A stretch of 64,000 nt of DNA, from NCBI GenBank assembly GCA_934647195.1, contig CAKUFD010000004.1:1-64000 (forward strand), in the 5' to 3' direction. This document shows positions 9,280-16,323 of the stretch, in pieces; position 1 is the stretch's first letter; each line of letters starts with the position of its first letter. Under the pieces are notes generated by a model. It was not told where the DNA came from. It ran no database searches and saw nothing but the letters and a program-made list of their open reading frames with translations. Origin of the DNA: an uncultured Collinsella sp. Its GTDB lineage: Bacteria > Actinomycetota > Coriobacteriia > Coriobacteriales > Coriobacteriaceae. The position numbers and the translations under genes are program-made.

Positions 9280-9282
9280 GTT
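9251..9282. other. attL core (32 bp)
   Basis: Identical over 32 bp to 44910-44941; flanks diverge immediately on both sides. It covers the T-arm and 3' acceptor strand of tRNA-Ser plus 3 nt beyond CCA, typical of tyrosine-integrase phages. Confidence 0.93.
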
Positions 9283-9290
9283 GAAATGAT

Positions 9291-9332
9291 GCGTCCCCTG
9301 AGTTATCGCAGCTCAGGGGACGTTTTCTTTTT
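9291..9332 (+). terminator. phage-borne terminator replacing the tRNA-Ser terminator
   Basis: Perfect 11-bp arms CGTCCCCTGAG (9292-9302) and CTCAGGGGACG (9312-9322) followed by TTTTCTTTTT. It lies on the phage side of attL; the original host terminator now lies beyond attR. Confidence 0.85.
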
Positions 9333-9360
9333 ACTGGGATGCCCTGAAACGCCCTGTATT

Positions 9361-9398
9361 TTTGGCAATTTTTGGCAAGAATGGCAATTATTTGGCAA
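9361..9398. promoter_or_regulatory. integrase arm-type site cluster, attL side
   Basis: Four copies of a TTTGGCAA/ATGGCAAT motif begin at 9361, 9371, 9381 and 9391, exactly one per 10 bp. The same motif occurs twice near attR (44854-44872). This is the layout expected for arm-binding sites of a tyrosine integrase. Confidence 0.7.
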
Positions 9399-9445
9399 TC
9401 GCCAGGTGGGGGAGAACTTCAGCAACTTAGGTACAAGATAGGTCC

Positions 9446-9485
9446 AGAAGAAACCCCTCCCCGCCGTAGCGGAGAGGGGTTTCTG
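9446..9485. terminator. terminator of the lysis/late operon
   Basis: AAACCCCTC (9451-9459) pairs with GAGGGGTTT (9474-9482), with an inner CCGC/GCGG stem. It immediately follows the endolysin stop on the minus strand. Confidence 0.75.
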
Positions 9486-10355
9486 TTAGAAGCGTCCTTC
9501 ATTGAGCGCGCGCTGCATCGCCTTCACGGTGATGGACGGGCAGTCGATGCGGCCATCCAGCTCGGTCGCGCCGCTCGCTGCCTGGTAGTAGCGAATCAAG
9601 CGGTTCCATGTGTTCGGTCCTACGAAACCATCGGGCGTGGCACCGATGCGCTGCTGCATGAGCTTGATGGTCTGCGAGCCGGGTTCCTCGCCGCCCGCGA
9701 CCCACTCCCAGCCGGTGCCGCAGCCACGGCTGATGGACTTCCAGGCGGAGTTCTGGCGGCTGATCTCGCCGTCCCTGTACGGTGCGCCCAGCACTTCCTG
9801 GATGCGCAGCGTGGTCGCGCGGCCCCAGATGCCGTCCACTTGGAGCTTGACTGGCAGCGAATCGGAGCCGGAGCCGGTGTCTCCGTCGTACTCGGGGCGC
9901 ACCACGAGCTGAACCACGTCGAGGCTGCGCACGCGGCGCGCGACGCGGCCCCCGTTGGTGTTGAACTCGATGGTCTGGTAGGACTTGCCGAAATTGGCCT
10001 CCACGATGCCGATGTGGTCGGAGTACGAGAGGTCATCCGTGCGCTTGTCCCAGCGGAACAGTACGAGGTCACCGGGCTTCGCCGCAGCCTTGTTGACAAC
10101 GCGCTTCGCCGACAGCGCGGAGCGGCGCACGTCTCCGCAGCCAGCCGTGGGGAGACCCGGGGCCTTCTGGCCTACGGCATGGAAGCAATAGGACTGGCCC
10201 ATCGCGCAGAAGGCAACGCCGTTCGCGCCGAACCACGGGGAACCGACAAGCTCTGCGAACCATCGACCGTACTTCGTGCCCTGCTCGGGATCGTCCCAGC
10301 GGCTGTAGCCGATCTCGGCGGCCTCGCGGGCGAGGACCTGTTTTGCCGTCGCCAT
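9486..10355 (-). CDS. endolysin: CHAP-type domain with C-terminal peptidoglycan-binding region
   Basis: The 289-aa cell-wall hydrolase releases virions. Residues 1-150 look like a CHAP/NlpC-type cysteine peptidase or amidase: candidate Cys in FCAMGQSYCFH (~50-58) and His in YSDHIGIVEA (~113). The C-terminal ~130 residues contain two PG-binding-like repeats (VDGIWGRATTLRIQEVL and TPDGFVGPNTWNRLIRYY). There is no signal peptide, so it depends on the holin. The start ATG overlaps the stop of the upstream small gene by one base. Confidence 0.88.
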   Translation of the reverse strand: MATAKQVLAREAAEIGYSRWDDPEQGTKYGRWFAELVGSPWFGANGVAFCAMGQSYCFHAVGQKAPGLPTAGCGDVRRSALSAKRVVNKAAAKPGDLVLFRWDKRTDDLSYSDHIGIVEANFGKSYQTIEFNTNGGRVARRVRSLDVVQLVVRPEYDGDTGSGSDSLPVKLQVDGIWGRATTLRIQEVLGAPYRDGEISRQNSAWKSISRGCGTGWEWVAGGEEPGSQTIKLMQQRIGATPDGFVGPNTWNRLIRYYQAASGATELDGRIDCPSITVKAMQRALNEGRF

Positions 10356-10489
10356 CAGTAATCCACCTCCACGGGTTCGAAATCATCGTCAGGGCCGTCC
10401 CCGTCGTAACCCTGGCCGCCGTTCCAGCTGAGCGCGCGCTTGAGCGCTTCGTACTGCTCTTGCGTCAGCTCCTGCGTCTCCTCTGCCAT
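10355..10489 (-). CDS. small acidic phage protein (44 aa)
   Basis: Starts MAEETQELTQEQYEALKRAL and ends in an acidic tail. It sits between holin and endolysin, with its TGA overlapping the endolysin ATG (translational coupling). A coding XkdX-like or lysis-accessory role is possible but not shown. Confidence 0.65.
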   Translation of the reverse strand: MAEETQELTQEQYEALKRALSWNGGQGYDGDGPDDDFEPVEVDY

Positions 10490-10491
10490 GC

Positions 10492-10701
10492 CTAGACCTC
10501 CTTGGCTGTTGCAGCGCTGTACCCGATGAGCGCGCCGATGCACACGCCCGCAGCGTTGATGGTCGTGACGATCGCGTCGACGTTTGGCATGCCCCACACG
10601 GGGCCGACCACGCCGACGAAGGTTGCGACCGCTGGGCAGGCGATCAGGCCCGCCCACTTGAGCGCCTTGTAGGCCGTATCGGGAATCTTGTACTGCTTCA
10701 T
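10492..10701 (-). CDS. phage holin
   Basis: The 69-aa protein has two predicted transmembrane helices (about 17-35 and 45-62; KWAGLIACPAVATFVGVVG and TTINAAGVCIGALIGYSAA) and a short charged tail. Size, topology and position next to the endolysin indicate the membrane pore former that times lysis. The exact holin family was not assigned. Confidence 0.8.
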   Translation of the reverse strand: MKQYKIPDTAYKALKWAGLIACPAVATFVGVVGPVWGMPNVDAIVTTINAAGVCIGALIGYSAATAKEV

Positions 10702-10714
10702 GCGTCTCTCCTTA

Positions 10715-11158
10715 CTAATCGGTTACCTCTCGGTGAGCGATGATGCCGTGCATCTCGTCCACCTGCCTTGCCATGTGTCGGCTGCGGTCCTTGCTCTCGG
10801 CCAAAAGCGCGTTGTTGACCTCCATCTGCGCCCTCATGCCCTCGATGACGAGGTTCGTCTGCTCCTGCAGCTTCTGCTGGTGGTCGGCCAGCTCAAGCCA
10901 GCGGCCCTCGGCCCTGCTGCGCTCCTGGTCGCGCTGGTCGAGCCGCTTGGCGTCATCGACCTTGCGCTGCTCGCGGGAGCGCTCAAGCTCCACCTGCGCG
11001 GCCTGCCGCTCGCGCTCAAGGTCGAGACGCGAGGTCTTGTACTCCTTGAGGGCGGGCACGACCTGCGTGACGATGAGCACGGCCACGATGATGAGCGCGG
11101 CCCACTCGGGACCGGCGTGGGCGATGGACTGCGCCAGCGCCTTCATGAGTTCGTCCAT
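10715..11158 (-). CDS. membrane-anchored coiled-coil protein of the lysis module
   Basis: The 147-aa product has one N-terminal transmembrane helix (WAALIIVAVLIVTQVVPAL, ~19-37) followed by a long Arg/Glu/Gln-rich coiled coil to residue ~140. Its position directly upstream of the holin suggests a lysis accessory or a second holin-like protein. Other assignments (membrane-tethered tail accessory) are possible. Confidence 0.7.
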   Translation of the reverse strand: MDELMKALAQSIAHAGPEWAALIIVAVLIVTQVVPALKEYKTSRLDLERERQAAQVELERSREQRKVDDAKRLDQRDQERSRAEGRWLELADHQQKLQEQTNLVIEGMRAQMEVNNALLAESKDRSRHMARQVDEMHGIIAHREVTD

Positions 11159-11175
11159 GTATCACCTCCTCCCGG

Positions 11176-12009
11176 TCAGCGCACCGCGCGCGCGTTGCCG
11201 GATGCGTCGTAGGCGGTCAGCACTACGTGGCGCGCCGCCCCGGTGGAGTCGTAGGCCGTGACGAGACCCGTTCGCTTTGTTCCGGTGGCGTCGTAGACGG
11301 TGACCACGCCGCCGAGGACCTTCACCGTCACGGTCGCGCACGCCTCCGGGTAGGTCCCCCACCACTCGTGCACGCTCTTGACGGTGATTTCCAGGTCGCT
11401 GCCGACCGGCGCGTAGTCGCTCGGGACGATCGAGAAGGTCTCGCTGCGGTTGCTCGTGTGGTCGGTCGCGCCTTTCGCGACGAGCCTCCCGCCGCACCAG
11501 ACCTCGAAGTGGTCCATCTGCGCCATGCTGGCACCAAGCGAGTCCGTGACCGTCAGCGACACGGGCTCTCCAAACAAAACTGCGTCCTTGTCCGCCACGG
11601 CGCTCACTGAATGGACCGGGGAGGTCATGCGCGGGATCGTCACGGAGGCGTCGAGCCTGCCGTAATACTTCACCGGGTTGGAGTCGCTGTACCGGCACCA
11701 CACGGCGAGCGTCGTGTCCTCCCCCCAGGCGCGCGGCACGGTCACGGTGCGCCTGAGGCCCCCGCTCGGGACTTTGGTCGTCGTCGACCATCTGGGATGC
11801 GTCTTGCTCTCGCCGTTGATGCCGGATGCCCCTAGCACGGTGCCGTTCCCGACCCACAGGTCGAATCCCCACATGTCCACGATGTCCGACCACGAGTAGC
11901 CGGTGAGGCTCACCGTGGCCTGCATGTCGTTGACGTTCGTCACGGTGGCATCCAGGCTGCACACGGTTCTTCCCGTGCGCTGGCACACCCCGCCTTCCCA
12001 ATGAGCCAT
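11176..12009 (-). CDS. phage tail-region protein with Ig-like domains and C-terminal short repeats
   Basis: The 277-aa, beta-rich product contains at least one Ig-like stretch (SVTIPRMTSPVHSVSAVAD onward) typical of surface-exposed virion proteins. The last ~45 residues are three ~15-residue repeats of the form V-x-x-Y-D-x-(S/T)-G-x-x-R, as in TVYDATGTKR and TAYDSTGAAR. Probably part of the adsorption apparatus or virion decoration. No enzyme signature seen. Confidence 0.7.
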   Translation of the reverse strand: MAHWEGGVCQRTGRTVCSLDATVTNVNDMQATVSLTGYSWSDIVDMWGFDLWVGNGTVLGASGINGESKTHPRWSTTTKVPSGGLRRTVTVPRAWGEDTTLAVWCRYSDSNPVKYYGRLDASVTIPRMTSPVHSVSAVADKDAVLFGEPVSLTVTDSLGASMAQMDHFEVWCGGRLVAKGATDHTSNRSETFSIVPSDYAPVGSDLEITVKSVHEWWGTYPEACATVTVKVLGGVVTVYDATGTKRTGLVTAYDSTGAARHVVLTAYDASGNARAVR

Positions 12010-12020
12010 GGCGCACCCCC

Positions 12021-12761
12021 CTAGAGCATCTTGATGTAGACCGAGCCGGGAGCGCCCGTCTCCGGCGCGTCGGCCTCGCCGACGGTCACGCCGAGCGCGG
12101 CGAGCGCTTCCGCCGCCGTGACCGCCCCGGTGCCGCCGTTGGCGACTGGCAGCGTGCCACTCGTGATGTCGGACGCGTCATGCTTGTGGCCGATGGCCGC
12201 GAAAGCTTCCTTGAGCTTCGCCCAGAGGTACGTGAGCGCAGAGCCGGTCAGCACCTTGTTGTTGGTCACGGTTCCTCCGCCCGCCACGGTGTCCACCTCG
12301 TCGGTGGTGAGCGGCTCCATGGCCGCGTCCGTGGTGCCCACGCGCTCCCATGAGTCGTTGAGCCACATCCACTCGTAGTAGCGGTTCTCGCTGCCGGACA
12401 GACCGGACGGCACCATGTACATCTTGCCGACCGCGCCCGCCACGGTGGGTTCTCGCGTGGCCGGGTCGTACTGGCCGTCCGTGAGCAGGACGGCGATGAG
12501 ACCTTGTGCCGCTTGATTGTTCGCGGCCTGGTCGGCGTTGTTCTTCGTCTGGTCTGCGTCGCGCTGCCGCTCGGCGCTCTCGCGCGCCTCCTCAGCCGAC
12601 ACCCTCGCCGCCTCCGCGTTGACGCGCTCGGTTTCCGCCGCCTTGCGCTCAGCCTCGGCCTGGCCGTCGGCACCGGCGATGCCGTAGACCACGCCGTCCA
12701 CCACGACGGCGTATACCTGCCCCTCCACGTCCTTGAGGAACTTCGCCTGGTTTCTCTCCAT
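12021..12761 (-). CDS. tail fibre / receptor-binding protein candidate
   Basis: The 246-aa product starts at ATG 12761 (MERNQAKFLKDVEGQVYAVV) after GGGAGGT; a longer frame has no Shine-Dalgarno. It has an N-terminal domain, an Ala/Glu-rich coiled coil (~37-85), a central beta region, and near the C-terminus HKHDASDITSGTLPVANGG, the LPVANGGTG-type motif of many tail fibres. Likely a trimeric fibre contacting the host surface. Confidence 0.75.
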   Translation of the reverse strand: MERNQAKFLKDVEGQVYAVVVDGVVYGIAGADGQAEAERKAAETERVNAEAARVSAEEARESAERQRDADQTKNNADQAANNQAAQGLIAVLLTDGQYDPATREPTVAGAVGKMYMVPSGLSGSENRYYEWMWLNDSWERVGTTDAAMEPLTTDEVDTVAGGGTVTNNKVLTGSALTYLWAKLKEAFAAIGHKHDASDITSGTLPVANGGTGAVTAAEALAALGVTVGEADAPETGAPGSVYIKML

Positions 12762-12771
12762 GTATACCTCC

Positions 12772-13029
12772 CTAGGCCAATATCCCGTCGACCACGGACT
12801 CCGCGCCGACCGTGACCACGCGCACGCGGTCACCTGCCGACGCGCCCGCGCAGTGCGCCATCATGGGCAGGCCGTCGAGCCTCGCCCCTCCGACGCGCAC
12901 GTCCATCGTCCTCGCCCCGACCGCCAGCACGTCGCCGTACCTGACCGTCGGGACGGGCACCGCGGGCCGCGCGGAGCCGTCAAAGATCATGTCGCCGGCG
13001 GCAATGGCCGCCGTGTCCAGGTCAATCAT
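12772..13029 (-). CDS. small tail-tip associated protein (85 aa)
   Basis: Starts MIDLDTAAIAAGDMIFDGSA and is rich in short beta strands. The start overlaps the stop of the upstream tail gene as ATGA (13026-13029), a translational-coupling signature, and a Shine-Dalgarno-like GAGG precedes it. I do not recognise the family; position suggests a tail accessory or fibre-assembly role. Confidence 0.7.
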   Translation of the reverse strand: MIDLDTAAIAAGDMIFDGSARPAVPVPTVRYGDVLAVGARTMDVRVGGARLDGLPMMAHCAGASAGDRVRVVTVGAESVVDGILA

Positions 13030-14099
13030 CTGGCCGCCCTCTCGAATCTCCTGAGCTCGGCGCGGACCATGCAGCCCGCCCCCAGGCTCAGCTCCTGCGT
13101 GCGCACGGCGAACCTGCCGCCTATGTCGCGGTAGGCGAACGTCACCGCGTCGTAGCACGCCACCCCCGGGTCGTAAACGTGCGAGACGGTCACGCGGCGG
13201 GTCACGGACGCCTGCTCGGCCAGCATCCTCGCGGCCTCTGCGTCCGCCTCGGCCTGCGTCACCGCGTCGTCGTACCTGTACTCCTTCACGCGCCTGCGCC
13301 CGATGGAGGCGGTGGAGTACGGGCTTGAGGGGTCGTCGTCCACCGCCACGCCTATGACGGTCGCGTCGGTGGTCTCGTAGACGGCCCGCACGACGTTGGC
13401 CACGCCAGAAGCGTCGCGCTCGTCCGCGCACTCGTCCAGAAACCTCGCGTCGGCGCCCTCGCGCCACTCGGCGGCGAGCGGACGGGCCTCCGGCTCCGCG
13501 TACCTGCGCATGAGCACGGTGCCCATCGGGTCGGTGACGGCCGAGGCGAATCCCGCGATCCCCAGCAGGGCGTTGACGGCGCGGAGCTTGCTGCCGCCCT
13601 CGCCGTCGCTCGTCTCGGACAGGCCGAACGTCCACGCGGTGGAGAGCCTGTAGGCGCTCGCGTCCGCCGACACGGCCAGCCCGCACGCTCGGCATATCGC
13701 CGCAGCCTCCGCAACGGGGTCTGACCCCGCGGGAAGTGAGAACGGCGCGTCGAAGGCGTCCTCGGCCAGCTCGGACAGCCTGCCCTGCATCGACACGCTG
13801 GCGCGGTCAACCTCGCTCGACACGTCGCGCTTGGGCACGCTCGGGACGAAGGTGCCCAATGCCACGCGCTCAACCTCGCCGCCGAAGTCGGCGTCCAGGT
13901 AGACGCGAACGAGGTCGGCGCCCACGTCGAGGCCGCCCTCGCACGTCGCCGAAGCGCTCTCGTATACGTCGGTGTCGAGGTTGCGGGAGATGGAGCCGCC
14001 GCCCTCGAATCCCTCCAGCTCGGAGACCTCGGCGCCAGTGGCGCGGTCAACGCGCATGAAGCGGTACGAGGCGTCGAACTCCGCCAGCCAATCAGCCAT
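13026..14099 (-). CDS. phage tail tip / hub-like protein
   Basis: The 357-aa product sits directly after the large distal-tail protein and before the fibre genes. The N-terminal blocks (ISRNLDTDVYESASATCEGG, VRVYLDADFGGEVERVALGTF) and the mixed alpha/beta body resemble siphovirus tail-hub or gp27-like proteins. This is a positional and fold-type inference. It overlaps both neighbours by a few bases. Confidence 0.65.
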   Translation of the reverse strand: MADWLAEFDASYRFMRVDRATGAEVSELEGFEGGGSISRNLDTDVYESASATCEGGLDVGADLVRVYLDADFGGEVERVALGTFVPSVPKRDVSSEVDRASVSMQGRLSELAEDAFDAPFSLPAGSDPVAEAAAICRACGLAVSADASAYRLSTAWTFGLSETSDGEGGSKLRAVNALLGIAGFASAVTDPMGTVLMRRYAEPEARPLAAEWREGADARFLDECADERDASGVANVVRAVYETTDATVIGVAVDDDPSSPYSTASIGRRRVKEYRYDDAVTQAEADAEAARMLAEQASVTRRVTVSHVYDPGVACYDAVTFAYRDIGGRFAVRTQELSLGAGCMVRAELRRFERAAR

Positions 14100-16323
14100 T
14101 CGCGGCCTCCATCCACCTGACCTCCTCGGCGTCGATGGACACCGAGTGGAGGTCCCTCACGGTCATCGACGTGCCGACAGACACCCTCGCGCGGAGCCTG
14201 CGGCCCATCGGGTCGCGCAGCCACGCCACGGCGTGCTCGCGGAACATCGACTCGACCTCCGTGACCTCGGACGCGCTGAGCAGCTTGAAGCCGAGCGACA
14301 TCTTTGAGCTGACGCCGCCGTCGCCGTAGAACATCGGCAGCCCGCCGCCCGCGAAGCGTAGCAGCTCGCCCGTGCGGGACACGTCCACGCTGGACGACGG
14401 GGACAGCTCGAACAGCCGCCCGCCCTGCGCCGCCGGGCCGAAGTTGACGGCCCAGCAGCGGCTCTCGACCCTCATGGGGACGGTGAGCGTGGAGACGGCG
14501 CCCGACTGGGCGCGGGCAACGACGAGGTAGCTGTAGTCGGTGTTGATGGGCGGCAGCGGGTCGATGCACGACTCGCCGTCGGCCATGCCGTCGGCGACCA
14601 CCCACTGGGAGCCGTTGGGCATGACGCGCACCACGTCCACGCTCTCGGTGGCTGCGGTGTCGCCTATCTCGGCCGCGCCGTCTACCACCTCCGCGCCCGC
14701 GCTGATGGGGATCGCGTCATCCTCCACCTCGTACTCGGGCGAGACGAGGCCCGTGCCGACCACGCTCCACCCGTCGCCGCCGAAGCGCACGGTGACGGAC
14801 ACCGACAGCAGACCGCCCACGACCGCCTCGGCGGCCGGGACGGCAGGGGCTGCGTACTCCACGGAGCAGGTGCGCTCTGCGGTCGTGCGGAGCGTCGAGG
14901 TGCCCACGACCTCGAGCGCGACGGTCATGACCTCCCCGCTCGCCGGGAAGAGGCTGTCGCGCCCGATGGAGAGCGACCTGGCGCCTGCGGGCAGCTGGGC
15001 GCTGTACGACGCCGCGCCCGCCGTGACGCGCACCGTGGTGGAGGCGTCGGGGGTCTCGGGCGAGACCTGCCACTCGATGGAGAACGGCAGCTCGGACATC
15101 ACGTCGTCGTCCGACGCGGGGCGCGTGATGACGACCTGCGGAGGGACGGCGGTGGCGCAGAGCGCCGGTGCGGACCACGCGCCCCAGTCCTCGTGCGCGC
15201 CCTTGGTGCGGACGCGCACGGACCACGAGTGCGGAGTCCCGTCATCCGGGATGACGGCAGACGCCGCCGCGCCCTCCACGCCCAGCACGGCCTCGGTGCC
15301 GCCGTCGACCGTGTAGCCGACCTGCGCGGCCTCCTGCGCGGAGCCGTCGGGGTGGTTGGGCGTCCACGACACTCCCACTCCTCCGCCGACGGGCATGACC
15401 GCCGCCGCGAGCGCGACCTTGGGCGCAAGCGGGGGCGTGATGGCCGCTATCTGGTCGGATGCCGCCCATGCGCTCGCGAGCGCGCCGCGCATCGACTGCA
15501 CGCGGTAGGAGACCATGCCGGCCGCGCCCGCGTCATCGTAGGGGAATGACGCGACCTCGGAGACCTTCGCCCACTCCGCGCCGTCCACGCTCCGCTCGAT
15601 GGCATACGAGGTGGCGGTGTTGACGTTGGTCACGTCGGCGTCCACGCGCACGGTGCCGGCAGAGACGAGCGAGGCCGCGACCGACCTCGGCGCTGCGGGT
15701 GTGTTGTACACCGTGCCCGCCGTCACGTAATCGCTGTACTTGGTGTTCGCCGCGCGGAGCCTGTAGGCGTACGAATGGTTCGCGCTCACGCCGTTGTCGA
15801 TGTAGTTGGTGACGTCCCAATTCAGGGCGGCGATCTGCGAGTATCCGCCGCCATCCGTGGAGCGCTCGACGTAGACCTTGTGCCAGTGACGGCCGGAGGC
15901 GTTGTCGTAGTTGCTCCCCCACGTGACCTTCGCCTGGGTGTCCGAGACGCGCGCCGCGGCGGGGTTCTTCGGCGGGTAGGGCTTGTTGAACTCGGCTGCT
16001 GGCGTGTTCGCCGTGGCGTAGACGGGGTTGCCCGTGTTGGTGCCGTTGCTCGACCAGCTGAGGTCTGCCGACACGTGGCAGCTGAAGCTCCTGGCGTCGT
16101 AGGACGTGCCGACGGAGTAGTAGTCGCTGAAATCGTAGCTGCCGCCCCTGGTGCCGATGCTGGCGGTGTGGCCGCGCGAGCCGTAGCCGCTCACGCCAGT
16201 CTCGACGTGGAAGCCGTTGGCGTTGTAGGAATTCCGTCCGAGCTTCACGCGGCCGTTGACGCGGAAGCCCGTCGCGGATACCTCTGTGATCCAGATGGAA
16301 AGGTCGTGATTGTAGGAGGACAC
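14092..16323 (-). CDS. tail tip protein with fibronectin-III repeats
   Basis: The 743-aa product uses GTG at 16323, overlapping the TAG of the tape-measure gene by one base, with a GGATGAGG Shine-Dalgarno. The N-terminal ~130 residues are beta-rich. FN3-type modules follow from about residue 120 (PYPPKNPAAARVSDTQAKVT..., TPAAPRSVAASLV..., PLAPKVALAAAVM...), then a C-terminal domain that resembles a distal-tail module. FN3 modules in tail proteins are thought to contact carbohydrate on the host surface. Confidence 0.75.
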   Translation of the reverse strand: MSSYNHDLSIWITEVSATGFRVNGRVKLGRNSYNANGFHVETGVSGYGSRGHTASIGTRGGSYDFSDYYSVGTSYDARSFSCHVSADLSWSSNGTNTGNPVYATANTPAAEFNKPYPPKNPAAARVSDTQAKVTWGSNYDNASGRHWHKVYVERSTDGGGYSQIAALNWDVTNYIDNGVSANHSYAYRLRAANTKYSDYVTAGTVYNTPAAPRSVAASLVSAGTVRVDADVTNVNTATSYAIERSVDGAEWAKVSEVASFPYDDAGAAGMVSYRVQSMRGALASAWAASDQIAAITPPLAPKVALAAAVMPVGGGVGVSWTPNHPDGSAQEAAQVGYTVDGGTEAVLGVEGAAASAVIPDDGTPHSWSVRVRTKGAHEDWGAWSAPALCATAVPPQVVITRPASDDDVMSELPFSIEWQVSPETPDASTTVRVTAGAASYSAQLPAGARSLSIGRDSLFPASGEVMTVALEVVGTSTLRTTAERTCSVEYAAPAVPAAEAVVGGLLSVSVTVRFGGDGWSVVGTGLVSPEYEVEDDAIPISAGAEVVDGAAEIGDTAATESVDVVRVMPNGSQWVVADGMADGESCIDPLPPINTDYSYLVVARAQSGAVSTLTVPMRVESRCWAVNFGPAAQGGRLFELSPSSSVDVSRTGELLRFAGGGLPMFYGDGGVSSKMSLGFKLLSASEVTEVESMFREHAVAWLRDPMGRRLRARVSVGTSMTVRDLHSVSIDAEEVRWMEAANG

